Below are positions 19,307 to 28,730 of a stretch of 64,000 nucleotides of DNA, piece by piece. The number at the start of each line of letters is the position of its first letter. The stretch's first letter is position 1. Below the pieces are notes generated by a model. That model saw only the letters and a list, made by a program, of their open reading frames with translations, searched no databases and had not been told where the DNA came from. Location: contig JALONP010000009.1 of assembly GCA_025454875.1 (NCBI GenBank), positions 1 through 64,000 of the forward strand, in the 5' to 3' direction. A program made the translations under genes and the position numbers. The stretch comes from Bacteroidia bacterium. GTDB taxonomy: Bacteria > Bacteroidota > Bacteroidia > UKL13-3.

Positions 19307-21373
19307 TTATGCAACTTGGTGTTCGTGAATGTTTTTAAGCCTTGCGAACAGCTCATTCGGATCAAAAGGTTTAGTTAAATAATCCGTAATGCCGAGACGT
19401 TCAGTTTTTTGTTTGGTTTCTTGAATGGCATCTGCAGTAAGTGCGATGATTGGCGTTTGGATACCCTTTTTTCGCAATGCAATGGTAGCTTGTAAGCCAT
19501 CCATTACAGGCATGTGCAAATCCATTAGTATCGCATCAAAAACGTTATCGGAAGCTATTGAAACCACCTCTGCACCATTATTGGCAACGGTAACCTCAGC
19601 ACCCCATTTTTCGAGTGTTTTTTTTGCTACCAGCACATTAATTGAATTGTCTTCAGCTAAGAGTACTTTCATTCCTTTAACTAGTTGTGAGTGGGATCCA
19701 GCAGGCGAACTTTCTGTCAACGCAGATTGTTCACGGTAGGGCAGGTTTAGAACAAAGCTAAATGTAGAGCCTTTGTTTTCAACTGAACTAACCGTCATTT
19801 GACTACCCATCGCATGAATAATACGCCTGCAAATGGCCAAGCCCAGTCCGCTTCCACCATAATGGTGTTCTAATGTGCTATGTGCTTGGGTAAATGCATT
19901 AAAAATAGTTTCATGGTGATTTTGGTGAATGCCTATACCCGTGTCCACTACTTGGAATAGAACGTGCGCCTCTCCAGGTGTTTGCTGTAGTATTTTTGCC
20001 TCAATCAGTACTGAACCCGAATGCGTAAATTTAATCGCATTTGATAGTAAATTCACAATAACTTGTTGCAACCTCACTGAGTCTGTCCAATAAGATACAT
20101 TTGGTATTTCGAGGTTTATTTTTAATGCTATTTTTTTCTGCTCAGCCATTGGCCGGTGCATTTCGGCAATGTTTTGAAGGTCTTGTTTGAGCATTGCGTA
20201 GCGGGGGTGTAAATCAACTTTTCCGGCTTCTATTTTTCCAAAATCTAACAAATCGTCTAGCAAACTTAGCAGGTTATGGGCCGAATTTTTAAGCAGGGCT
20301 AAATATGCCTGCTGATTGCCGTTGGGGTTGTCTAGCATTAGATTGGTAATGCCAATAACCGCGTTCATTGGCGTACGAATTTCATGACTCATGGCAGACA
20401 AAAACTTACTTTTTGCCAAGGATGCTTCCTCTGCCATTTCTTTTGCATGAATTAGTTCGTGTTGGATGATTTTGAACGCAGATATATCACGAATGGAGCC
20501 ATCATATACGACACCTAAATCTGGGTCAACTAACCGATTGCTGCTTAACATAGCCCAGAAGTGAGTCCCATTTTTTTTCTTAAATGCTACCTCTTTATTT
20601 TTGACTTCCCCCTTCGTTTCAAGTTCTTGAATAATCTCAGCACGTATTTCAGGATTCACGTATAAACTGGATGGTTCCATAGAAAGCAGCTCCTCTTCAT
20701 CAGTATATCCGAAGAGTTCAACATTTGCTCTATTTGCATATACTATTTTGTTGGTTGAGGCTTGGGTTCTACAAATACCTATGGATATATTTTGATTTAT
20801 AGAGCTTAAAAGGCGTTGGTTTCGTTCATTTACACTTTGGCCTAGTTCGAGTTGTGTTTTAGTCTTGTGCCAAGAATTGATTAGCAAGTAGGTAATTAAA
20901 AGAGACATACTTGTTGCCATTATCATGTTAAATGATGCAATAACAATTTGATGTTCTCTAACAAATAATAAATCAGCGAAGCGTGGGGTTAAACTAGTGA
21001 AACTTGTTAAGTAAATAGAAGCCAAGGTAATAACGCCAGCCAAAATTCCTTGCCACTTTTGTGTTACATCAGATAACACAATATTGCATAACAACAAGGG
21101 TATGTAGAAGATAAAACCAATTGTAGGGCTAAACAATCCGCCATCAAATGTAAAAAGCAAACCATTTGAAGCAACTACGAATACAAAAAAGCTGAAGGTA
21201 TGCCAATGGCGCTTAATGAATAGGTGGTTTAAAGCAAAGACAGCTGACGCAACAAGAAAAAACCAGTAGTGCTCTGAATAATCAACAAAAACGCTTAAAA
21301 ATGAAAAGAAGAATAGACAAACTATAATTGCCCATAAATTAAATCCTTTTAGAAGTGCTGTTCTGTCTAACAT
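19307..21373 (-). CDS. hybrid sensor histidine kinase/response regulator with PAS domain
   Basis: 688 residues. About 170 N-terminal residues contain six hydrophobic segments, with little periplasmic material, so the sensor may be within the membrane. Next come a PAS domain (about 190-300, with [16 protein letters not shown] and its following PAC segment), a HisKA domain with the phosphorylated His in SHEIRTPMN near 327, a HATPase with N (LSNAIKFT), G1 (DTGIGI) and G2 (GGSGLGLAI) boxes, and a receiver with the phosphoacceptor Asp in [12 protein letters not shown] near 617. No output domain is present, so phosphate must pass to an Hpt or another partner. It precedes metH in the same direction with a 41-base gap. 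The signal is unknown. Confidence 0.93.
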   Translation of the reverse strand: MLDRTALLKGFNLWAIIVCLFFFSFLSVFVDYSEHYWFFLVASAVFALNHLFIKRHWHTFSFFVFVVASNGLLFTFDGGLFSPTIGFIFYIPLLLCNIVLSDVTQKWQGILAGVITLASIYLTSFTSLTPRFADLLFVREHQIVIASFNMIMATSMSLLITYLLINSWHKTKTQLELGQSVNERNQRLLSSINQNISIGICRTQASTNKIVYANRANVELFGYTDEEELLSMEPSSLYVNPEIRAEIIQELETKGEVKNKEVAFKKKNGTHFWAMLSSNRLVDPDLGVVYDGSIRDISAFKIIQHELIHAKEMAEEASLAKSKFLSAMSHEIRTPMNAVIGITNLMLDNPNGNQQAYLALLKNSAHNLLSLLDDLLDFGKIEAGKVDLHPRYAMLKQDLQNIAEMHRPMAEQKKIALKINLEIPNVSYWTDSVRLQQVIVNLLSNAIKFTHSGSVLIEAKILQQTPGEAHVLFQVVDTGIGIHQNHHETIFNAFTQAHSTLEHHYGGSGLGLAICRRIIHAMGSQMTVSSVENKGSTFSFVLNLPYREQSALTESSPAGSHSQLVKGMKVLLAEDNSINVLVAKKTLEKWGAEVTVANNGAEVVSIASDNVFDAILMDLHMPVMDGLQATIALRKKGIQTPIIALTADAIQETKQKTERLGITDYLTKPFDPNELFARLKNIHEHQVA

Positions 21374-21394
21374 TTTACAATACAGTCAAATATA

Positions 21395-22435
21395 TTAAGA
21401 GAATGGAATTCTCCAATTCTTTTGTTTTGAATAAAACAGTTCCCCGTTTTTGATATACAAAGGAGATTCAATATTGTTCAAATACAAGCTTCCTGTTCCT
21501 AAACCTTGCGGAATATTGCTTTTATAAGGATTTGCAGCAAACCATTGTGCAATTGCATTGAGTCCAATATTGCTTTCTAGGGCTGATGTAGCCCACCATC
21601 CAACATCCTTTTGTTGAGCTATTCTTATCCATTCGTCAGCATTGTTAAAACCTCCAATAAGTGTTGGTTTTAAAATGATGTATTGTGGCCGTATGCTGTT
21701 AAGCAGGCGTATTCTTTGGTCGTTACTGTTAATGCCAATTAATTCTTCATCTAAAGCAATATCAATGATGCGTTCTTTGCATAAAGCTTCCATCCACTCT
21801 TCTTGACCTTGTTTAATTGGCTGTTCAATTGAGTGAATCTCGAATCGAGAAAGTTCACGCAGTTTTTCGCGAGCGTCTGTAGGAGCAAAAGCACCGTTTG
21901 CGTCAAGCCTGATATCGATTTTAAAAGAATGGTACCTTTTGCGAAACGACTCAAGCATTCGACATTCTTCATCAAAATCAAGCGCCCCTACTTTGAACTT
22001 GATGCAAGTAAATCCTTCTTCTGCTTTCGTAAAGGCTTCTTCAAGCATTTCATTTTTGGTATTCATCCATACCAATCCATTAATAGAAACGGGTTGGCCT
22101 TGGTAAAACGGATTTTCAAACAACTTGAATGGATCGTCAAATTTCAATCCTAATTGTGCGGTTTCAAATGCAAATTGCAATGATGGAAATTCATCTAAGG
22201 CCAATGCATCAAAAGGCAAACCTTCGTTGAGCAAGTCGCAATAAAATTTGAGTTTTGTTTCAAATTCTGGTACATCATCAATGCTTAAACCTTTTAGCGG
22301 AGCGGCCTCTCCCCAAGCCTTTCGAGCACCTCTTTGCAACTGAATATAATATATGGTATGCGAAACCATTTCGCCACGAGAAGTGCGGGCAGGCTTTTTA
22401 AAATGCAATTCATGTTTGTAATACGATGCAATCAT
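21395..22435 (-). CDS. menC: o-succinylbenzoate synthase-like enolase superfamily enzyme
   Basis: Dehydrates SHCHC to o-succinylbenzoate in menaquinone synthesis. The enolase-superfamily catalytic set is readable: KFKVG (KxK), IRLDANGAF (Asp), SIEQPI (Glu), ALDEEL (Asp/Glu) and ILKPTLIGG (Lys). The start at 22435 overlaps the menA stop by one base (TAATG); the frame's earlier ATG at 22486 lies inside menA. Other members of the superfamily, such as dipeptide epimerases, share these residues, but coupling to menA makes the menC assignment strong. 346 residues is in the normal range. Confidence 0.88.
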   Translation of the reverse strand: MIASYYKHELHFKKPARTSRGEMVSHTIYYIQLQRGARKAWGEAAPLKGLSIDDVPEFETKLKFYCDLLNEGLPFDALALDEFPSLQFAFETAQLGLKFDDPFKLFENPFYQGQPVSINGLVWMNTKNEMLEEAFTKAEEGFTCIKFKVGALDFDEECRMLESFRKRYHSFKIDIRLDANGAFAPTDAREKLRELSRFEIHSIEQPIKQGQEEWMEALCKERIIDIALDEELIGINSNDQRIRLLNSIRPQYIILKPTLIGGFNNADEWIRIAQQKDVGWWATSALESNIGLNAIAQWFAANPYKSNIPQGLGTGSLYLNNIESPLYIKNGELFYSKQKNWRIPFS

Positions 22436-23391
22436 TACAATAAATCTTTTATTACAATGGTCATTGTATAAATGCGGGCGAGCCAATTGGTGATAATAAA
22501 TACAAATACAAACAATAGGGTACCAATTGAAAGTTGCTTAAGAAAATGGTTATATGCTGCTGATGGAGGTTTTTTTAAAACCTTAACCCAAGTTTTAATG
22601 ATAAAATACAGTGCAGGTAGTTGTAGTAATTGCAACCAATGGAGGTAATTTATTGCCAAAAATCCGCAAACGCAGAGAATAGCAGTGGCAATTAGGAATG
22701 TATGATAAATACGGGCATTGCTCACCCCAATTTTTACAGGGATGGTGTTTTTGCCAGAAGCCTTGTCATTTTCAATATCTCGAATATTGTTGGTATTAAG
22801 TACGGCCGCACTTAATAAGCCGATAGCAAAAGTTGGGAGTAAAATGTAGGCATCAGTTTGCCAATTAAAATCAAAACCACTTGATAGGAAAAAGGTGCCC
22901 AATACCGAAACGGGTCCAAAAAATAAAAACACGGCAACGTCTCCCAAGCCACTATAGCCGTAGGCATTTTTGCCAACAGTGTATTTGATAGCAGCAGCAA
23001 TTGCCACCAAACCCAGTAAAAAGAACAACATAAATTGAGCATCAATTTTTCCATTTGTGGCAATAAGAAGCATGCTTATTCCACTTGCTAATGAAAGCAC
23101 CACAAATAGTATAATAGCTACTTTCATTTGTTTTGGCTGGATCGTGCCGCTTTGCAATGCCCTCGTATTACCAATACGATTTTCATTATCGGTACCTTTT
23201 ACAAAGTCGCCATAATCGTTGGCAAGGTTTGATACAATTTGCAATAAGATTGCTGTAAGCATGCATAATACGCCAATTCTAATATTGGCACTGTACTGCA
23301 TATCAGCAAGGGCAATTCCCATGGCAATAGCTGATATTGCGAGAGGAAGAGTGCGCAACCGCAATGCATTTATCCAAGTTTTGATAACCAT
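22435..23391 (-). CDS. menA: 1,4-dihydroxy-2-naphthoate polyprenyltransferase
   Basis: Membrane prenyltransferase that attaches the isoprenoid tail to DHNA to give demethylmenaquinone. The 318 residues have about nine hydrophobic helices, the first Asp-rich motif NDYGDFVKGTDN near residue 60, and the second one DIENDKASGKNTIPV near 210. Both are UbiA-superfamily signatures and the first is in the MenA form. The gene overlaps menC by one base, forming a two-gene operon for menaquinone, the usual respiratory quinone of Bacteroidota. Confidence 0.94.
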   Translation of the reverse strand: MVIKTWINALRLRTLPLAISAIAMGIALADMQYSANIRIGVLCMLTAILLQIVSNLANDYGDFVKGTDNENRIGNTRALQSGTIQPKQMKVAIILFVVLSLASGISMLLIATNGKIDAQFMLFFLLGLVAIAAAIKYTVGKNAYGYSGLGDVAVFLFFGPVSVLGTFFLSSGFDFNWQTDAYILLPTFAIGLLSAAVLNTNNIRDIENDKASGKNTIPVKIGVSNARIYHTFLIATAILCVCGFLAINYLHWLQLLQLPALYFIIKTWVKVLKKPPSAAYNHFLKQLSIGTLLFVFVFIITNWLARIYTMTIVIKDLL

Positions 23392-23485
23392 TCGTGTTCA
23401 AGAATTAGTACTAGGAAGTAACGGAAATAGTAAGGTAAGGTTTTAACTGAATAAATAATAAAATTGTGTACTATTCAATATGCTG

Positions 23486-24775
23486 TTAGTTCTTTAACCA
23501 CTCTTCAGGATCCAATTTTTTATCCATTAACCAAATTTGAAACTGAACTTCAGTTACGCCTTCATCATCAGTATCTACAATACCTATTGTTTGTTTGCTG
23601 TCTACTTGCTGCCCTTCTTTTACGCTTACACTTGCTAAGCGAGCGTATGCTGTAAAGTATTTACCATGACTAATTAACACAATTTTACCCATTCCTGGAA
23701 CATTAAAAACCTTTGTTACTTTTCCTTTAAAAACGGACCTAACAGTAGCTCCAGGTTGGGTGCTAATATCTACGCCATTGTTATTAACCTGAACGCCTTT
23801 TAAAGTTGGATGCCCATGGGTGCCAAATGGTTCAGCAATGTAACCTCGCTCAACTGGCCAAGGAAGGTTGTTTTTATTGAGCTCAAAATCCGCACTCATT
23901 TTTACAACTTCTGGTGTAAGGTATAGGTCTTTTGCAGGCGCTGTTGGTTTAGATGCAGTAGTTGAAGTTGCTGAGGATCCAGTTTTTTTCGCCTCTTCTT
24001 CACGTCTCCTTGCCTCTTCTCTTTTGCGTGCTTCTTCAATTTCTTTGGCAATTAACACCTCTATGGCTTGGTTTAGTTTTTTAGCGGCAGCTTGGTTTTC
24101 TGCAAGCTGTTTCCGCACTTCTTTTTCTTTTTGTTGCAGAGCAGTTAATACGCGGCTTTCTTCTTGTTTGTCTTCTTCCAGTTCTTTTTTCTCACTTACC
24201 TCAATACCAAGTAAATCAAGCTTGTCACGTTTTTTGTCAATCAATCTGTTTAAGGCAACGATAATGTCTTTTTGGGTGCGTAAAATGAGTTCTGCTTGCC
24301 GTTGCCTATAATCACTATATTGGTTGAGGTATTGGATTCTTTTAATGGCTTGGTTGAAACTGTTTGCTGAAAACACAAACATCATCTTATCGTATACGTT
24401 TCTTGATTTGTATGCGCTCAGTATGCTACGGGCATATTCTTGTTTTAATTTTTCAAGTTCGGCTTTCAAGAGTGCAATCGAGTCACGCGATTCTTGAATT
24501 TGGTTGTCAATTAACCCAACTTGTTGTTTTACATTGCTTATTACGCGCTCGCGTGTTTTAATTTTATTTGTGATGGCCTTGAGCTCGGTAACCGTGGTTT
24601 TTTGCTTTTTTCGGGTATCGTCAAGCACCTTTTTGGCAAGACTAATTTTTTCGAGCAGCTCTTTCCTCTTATTTTCGAGTTCCTTGCGTTGGTTGGATGG
24701 GGTAGATTGCCCAAATGTGCTTAGGTGCATAACCAAACACAATACCAAACAAAAACTACAAGCGCTGAATTTCAT
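23486..24775 (-). CDS. EnvC-like murein hydrolase activator (degenerate M23/LytM)
   Basis: About 429 residues from the ATG at 24775, which gives a clean signal peptide ending near STFGQS and overlaps the DUF4292 gene by 20 bases. Residues 25-260 form a long coiled coil of Lys/Glu/Gln-rich helices, followed by a low-complexity T/S/A linker and a C-terminal LytM domain. The zinc ligands expected in active M23 peptidases are altered: the first His of HxxxD is Asn (NNNGVDIST), and the final HxH-type strand reads VQFQIW. The protein is therefore more likely an activator of an amidase, as EnvC is, than an enzyme. It is the last gene of the six-gene envelope operon. Confidence 0.9.
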   Translation of the reverse strand: MKFSACSFCLVLCLVMHLSTFGQSTPSNQRKELENKRKELLEKISLAKKVLDDTRKKQKTTVTELKAITNKIKTRERVISNVKQQVGLIDNQIQESRDSIALLKAELEKLKQEYARSILSAYKSRNVYDKMMFVFSANSFNQAIKRIQYLNQYSDYRQRQAELILRTQKDIIVALNRLIDKKRDKLDLLGIEVSEKKELEEDKQEESRVLTALQQKEKEVRKQLAENQAAAKKLNQAIEVLIAKEIEEARKREEARRREEEAKKTGSSATSTTASKPTAPAKDLYLTPEVVKMSADFELNKNNLPWPVERGYIAEPFGTHGHPTLKGVQVNNNGVDISTQPGATVRSVFKGKVTKVFNVPGMGKIVLISHGKYFTAYARLASVSVKEGQQVDSKQTIGIVDTDDEGVTEVQFQIWLMDKKLDPEEWLKN

Positions 24776-25541
24776 ATGATTTGGGAATCGTAAACTGAAG
24801 CTCCTTTTTTTTATCAAACACAAAGTTGGTAAGTTCAAGAGTGCTTTCTATATTTTTTTCTGCCCGTATGTTAATATTCAATGATGACGGGATTGAACTG
24901 CTGCCTTTGTTGTACACCTTGTTGTACTCAGCAGTAAACGATTGTTGGTCTTTTCGGTTAATTAACTCTGTTTTGTTCACTTTAAGTGCTGCGTTGAAAT
25001 GTACTACCTGAACTTGGCTTGAAGCAAGCTGCTCTGTAATTACAATTTTTCCAAGCAATGAGTCGACAATACATTTTTCGGTAAGCGTAAATGGCGGATT
25101 GCCAAGAAGCAGTTGTTGCAACTGAACAAATCCCAAATCAGTTTGAAGGAGTTGTTTTACATACGCATAATTCGTGATAATGCATTTTCGATGCAGCATG
25201 TCCAGCATAACCAAAGAGTCAGGCGTGGCCAAGACTCTCGCAACTGGAATACCCATAACCGCAGTAATATTAAGGTAAATGTATTTTCCTTGCTCCATGG
25301 TAATCGTCACTCCAAGTTCTTGACTTTGCTTTTCTGTTTTAAAGGTTAGGTTGCCAGTGGCTTGGTGGTAAGGCGACACATTTTTTGAGGCATCAATTTG
25401 TGACAACAAAAGCGATTGCGTGTTAACTGCAGGCGCAGTTAAGGTTGGCGCAGGATCCTTTTTTTGAGCAGTTTTTGAGCTTTTACAAGAAACAAAAGCC
25501 AACAACCCAAATACCACAAATAGAAAGATATATTTATTCAT
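24756..25541 (-). CDS. DUF4292 family lipoprotein
   Basis: 261 residues with a lipoprotein signal: hydrophobic run, then LAFVSC at about residue 19 followed by KSSKTAQKK. The mature part is mostly beta strands and contains GKYIYLNITAVMGIPVARVLATPDSLVMLD (shortened here), which is the most conserved region of DUF4292. The pattern, a curved sheet that could hold a lipid, is reminiscent of the LolA/LolB type, but that is only a structural guess. The start overlaps the TPR gene by 8 bases and the end overlaps the EnvC-like gene by 20, so translation is probably coupled. Confidence 0.85.
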   Translation of the reverse strand: MNKYIFLFVVFGLLAFVSCKSSKTAQKKDPAPTLTAPAVNTQSLLLSQIDASKNVSPYHQATGNLTFKTEKQSQELGVTITMEQGKYIYLNITAVMGIPVARVLATPDSLVMLDMLHRKCIITNYAYVKQLLQTDLGFVQLQQLLLGNPPFTLTEKCIVDSLLGKIVITEQLASSQVQVVHFNAALKVNKTELINRKDQQSFTAEYNKVYNKGSSSIPSSLNINIRAEKNIESTLELTNFVFDKKKELQFTIPKSYEIQRL

Positions 25542-27249
25542 ACCACTTTTGGTCGGTTATTTTTTTCAATAGTTTGCTGTTGGTTGGATTTTTTCCCAAG
25601 GCTTTTTTCCAAAGTTCAACCGATTTGTTTACATCACTTAGGTGGTAAAACACATCTCCTAGATGCTCAATCACTTCTGCATTATCGGGTTCTAATTGCA
25701 ACGACTGTTCAATATAGCTTTTAGCTTCTTGATAGCGTTTACTTACAAAAAGAATCCAGCCATATGTATCTAAAAAGGAAGGATTGTTAGGGTCTATTTC
25801 CAAACTTCTTTTGGAGAGCGATTCTGCTTTTGAGAGATTAACTTTTCGCAAGCTCAAAAAGTAAGCATAATTATTCAGTGCTAAAGCGTTAGAAGGATCT
25901 TTAGCAAGAAGCGCTTCAAATACAGAGTCGCTTTGCTGATGGAGGTCAAGTCGGTGGTATGCATCTGCTAGTGAATATTGGAACTGGTTGTACAACGCGT
26001 CATCGGCAGGTGTTGTATACATGAGGCCTTCCACACATAATGAAACCACTTCGTTGTATCGTTGCATTCCTGATGCTGCAATCGCGGCATAAACATAAAA
26101 TGGAGCTTCTGCAGGAAACCAATACAAAGCATCTTTTGCATCATTATACAAAATGGAATCGTTGTTGAGTTGGGATGCGGCAAAAATAATTTGTTGCCAA
26201 GCAATTAAATTTTCGGGCATTATAGCAACCGCTTTTCGATAACAGCTGTGAGCGGAATCAAATTGTTTTCGTTGTTGAAACAAATCACCTAAAATCAAGT
26301 AAGCAGTAGCATCCGAAGAATCTGCTTGTTGGTAGCAAGCAGCAAGCTCAAAACTACGCTCAAGCTGGTTGTTAAATTCTGATCCACCTACAAAAGAGCT
26401 TAGAATCCGAACCTTGGTTTTTCCGTCAACTGCAGCACTTTTCATTCCACATTTAAGATAATTATACCAGGTTTCATAAGACTTTAGGCGGTATTCATTA
26501 TCAGCCAAAGCAAAGCAAGCAATGCCATTATTAGGTTCCATTTGAAGGATTTGATTGTAAATAGCCAATCCTTTTTTGGTTTCACCATTTACCATATACA
26601 AATCGCCCAACATGCCAAGGTAACGCGTTTGGTTGGGGTTGGCGGCAATCAGTTTATTTACCTCAGCAACAGCCTTTTTAACCTTGTTTTGCATTAAGTA
26701 AAGCTGTTCTTTCCGCAATACTACATCTTCATTAATGCCGTTTTGTTTCTCGAAATCATCGAGCACCTTAATTGCCTTCTTTGTGTCGCCACCTAAAGCA
26801 TATAAATATGAGGCCTGCATTGTTGTGCCAACATCGTTTTTGTGCTTAGCTATTGCCACAACGATATCTGCAGCCTCTTTGTTCCTTTTTTGAGCAATGA
26901 GGATATCGGCATAAAGTTCTTTGTACCAAAGGTTTTTTGAGTCGAGCTCAACTGATTTTTTTGCATGAAAAGCAGCACTATTAAAATCGCGTTTGGTAAA
27001 ATACACTTCAGCCAACGTAAAATGAACAGCAGGATTGTATGGGTCTACCGAGTAGCAATATTGAAGCAGCTTAATTGCGTCATCATTGTTTGCTAAAATT
27101 TTTTCTTTAACAGCGTTGATGTAGGCGGCATCAAATTTTATTCGCTCTTGTTCGGTTAAAACCGGAGGTTTAGGCTGTGCAAGCGCATTCCCTATCCATC
27201 CTATGATGGCAACTGCAAAGAGCAAATATTTGCGCTGTATACGTAACAT
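25534..27249 (-). CDS. tetratricopeptide repeat protein, periplasmic
   Basis: About 571 residues from the ATG at 27249, which lies one base from the stop of the preceding gene and gives a signal peptide ending near NALAQP. The whole mature region is TPR-like helical hairpins, with classic A-G-Y-P spacing (PYNPAVHFTLAEVYF, NNGIACFALADNEY, NALALNNYAYFLS, NPSFLDTYGWILF, NAEVIEHLGDVFY). Such proteins are scaffolds, likely in the periplasm or on the outer membrane's inner face. It sits in the envelope operon just before the DUF4292 lipoprotein, with which it may interact (inference from coupling only). Confidence 0.88.
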   Translation of the reverse strand: MLRIQRKYLLFAVAIIGWIGNALAQPKPPVLTEQERIKFDAAYINAVKEKILANNDDAIKLLQYCYSVDPYNPAVHFTLAEVYFTKRDFNSAAFHAKKSVELDSKNLWYKELYADILIAQKRNKEAADIVVAIAKHKNDVGTTMQASYLYALGGDTKKAIKVLDDFEKQNGINEDVVLRKEQLYLMQNKVKKAVAEVNKLIAANPNQTRYLGMLGDLYMVNGETKKGLAIYNQILQMEPNNGIACFALADNEYRLKSYETWYNYLKCGMKSAAVDGKTKVRILSSFVGGSEFNNQLERSFELAACYQQADSSDATAYLILGDLFQQRKQFDSAHSCYRKAVAIMPENLIAWQQIIFAASQLNNDSILYNDAKDALYWFPAEAPFYVYAAIAASGMQRYNEVVSLCVEGLMYTTPADDALYNQFQYSLADAYHRLDLHQQSDSVFEALLAKDPSNALALNNYAYFLSLRKVNLSKAESLSKRSLEIDPNNPSFLDTYGWILFVSKRYQEAKSYIEQSLQLEPDNAEVIEHLGDVFYHLSDVNKSVELWKKALGKNPTNSKLLKKITDQKWYE

Positions 27250-27250
27250 T

Positions 27251-28261
27251 TTAAATGGTTGTTGAGTAATCACCAATGCTCAAGTCTTTGCGTTCGCCAG
27301 CATACGTTGCATGGTTTCCAATCATTGCATTGTGTATAACAGCGTTTAATATTGAACTATTGGTTTGAATAATAGCATTGCTTATTACTGAATCTTTGAT
27401 AATGGTTCCCTCTCCAATACTTGCATAAGGACCAACCACAGCATGTTCAATCACTACATTTGGTCCAATATAAGATGGCTGAATCACCAATGAATCCTTG
27501 AGCTTGGCAGACTCGTGAACCATTGGTTCTCCTGCTGCATGCATGTGAAACAATATTCGAGAATTGGTGTAAACGGTTGCGTTTTTATTGCCACAATCGA
27601 GCCATTCAGCCACTTTTCCAGTTTCAAATTGCATTCCTTTGGCCTTCATATTTTCGAGGGCGTTGGTCAATTGAAACTCTCCTTTTTCCCTGATATCATT
27701 ATCTAATAAATACTGTAACTCGTTACGCAAGTTCTCGCCATCTTTAAAATAATAAATACCGATGATAGCCAAGTCACTTACAAACGTTTGTGGTTTTTCG
27801 ATAAAATCTGTGATTACACCGTTTGCATTTAATTTAACAACTCCAAATTGACTTGGATCTTCAATTTGTTGGACCCAAATAATTCCATCTTTGCTTCGAT
27901 CTAACTTGAAGCCCGCTTTAAAGAGAGTATCAGCAAACACCACGAGCACATTACCCGATAAAGATTCTTTGGCACACATAATTGCATGGGCTGTTCCCAA
28001 TGCTTCTTCTTGGTAACAAATAGTGCCTTTGGCACCCAGCTTTTGAGCTACTTCAACCAACGTTTGTTCAACGGCTTTGCCAAAACTAGGATGAATAATG
28101 TATGCAACCTCTTCAATACCTTCCCCACAAACTTCTTCAAGATCTTCAATAATTTTTTGGACAATTGGTTTTCCGCCAACAGGAATCAATGGTTTGGGTA
28201 CAGTTAATGTGTGCGGACGCATGCGCTTACCCATACCTGCCATTGGAACAATAATTTTCAT
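27251..28261 (-). CDS. sugar-1-phosphate nucleotidyltransferase
   Basis: 336 residues. The N-terminal nucleotidyltransferase fold begins MKIIVPMAGMGKRMRPHT with the KPLIPVGGKP motif that binds the nucleotide and sugar phosphate; the C-terminal part is a left-handed beta-helix of hexapeptide repeats (VIQPSYIGPNVVIEHAVVG, TIIKDSVISNAIIQ). The substrate, dTTP/UTP with glucose-1-P or another sugar, cannot be decided by eye. The stop lies one base before the start of the TPR gene. With the flippase upstream it suggests sugar-nucleotide supply for surface glycans. Confidence 0.9.
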   Translation of the reverse strand: MKIIVPMAGMGKRMRPHTLTVPKPLIPVGGKPIVQKIIEDLEEVCGEGIEEVAYIIHPSFGKAVEQTLVEVAQKLGAKGTICYQEEALGTAHAIMCAKESLSGNVLVVFADTLFKAGFKLDRSKDGIIWVQQIEDPSQFGVVKLNANGVITDFIEKPQTFVSDLAIIGIYYFKDGENLRNELQYLLDNDIREKGEFQLTNALENMKAKGMQFETGKVAEWLDCGNKNATVYTNSRILFHMHAAGEPMVHESAKLKDSLVIQPSYIGPNVVIEHAVVGPYASIGEGTIIKDSVISNAIIQTNSSILNAVIHNAMIGNHATYAGERKDLSIGDYSTTI

Positions 28262-28295
28262 AATTCTTGCTTGTTAATTGTTATTTGGTTTAATA

Positions 28296-28727
28296 TCATT
28301 TGCCAGTGCTACCATAGCCTCCAGCTCCTCTCTCTGTATTCGATAATTCGGTTACCAATTGCCATGAAGCTTTTTCGTGTGACGAAATAACCATCTGCGC
28401 AATCCGATCACCAGATGTGATGGTAAAGGGCTCGGTTCCCAAATTGATTAAAAGTACCTTGATTTCGCCTCTATAGTCTGCATCAATCGTACCAGGGCTA
28501 TTGAGAATTGTAATGCCGTGTTTTAATGCCAACCCACTTCTAGGTCTAATTTGAGCCTCGTAACCAACAGGTATTTCCATAAAAAGACCGGTCGGTATTA
28601 ACATTCGGTCTTGTGGATTGATGGTTACTTGATGTTCTAAGTGCGCACGTATGTCCATCCCTGCTGCCTGACTTGTTTCGTATGAAGGAAGATTATTCCC
28701 CGAAGTATTGATGATCTTAATATTCAT
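28296..28727 (-). CDS. dut: dUTP diphosphatase
   Basis: Hydrolyses dUTP to dUMP and pyrophosphate, keeping uracil out of DNA and giving dTMP precursor; trimeric enzyme. The 143 residues carry all five motifs: [19 protein letters not shown], the [13 protein letters not shown] segment, GDRIAQMV and the C-terminal [10 protein letters not shown] arm. It lies 3 bases after the flippase stop and 34 bases before the nucleotidyltransferase. Its place in an envelope operon is common in Bacteroidota and probably reflects operon history, not function. Confidence 0.96.
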   Translation of the reverse strand: MNIKIINTSGNNLPSYETSQAAGMDIRAHLEHQVTINPQDRMLIPTGLFMEIPVGYEAQIRPRSGLALKHGITILNSPGTIDADYRGEIKVLLINLGTEPFTITSGDRIAQMVISSHEKASWQLVTELSNTERGAGGYGSTGK

Positions 28728-28730
28728 TGA

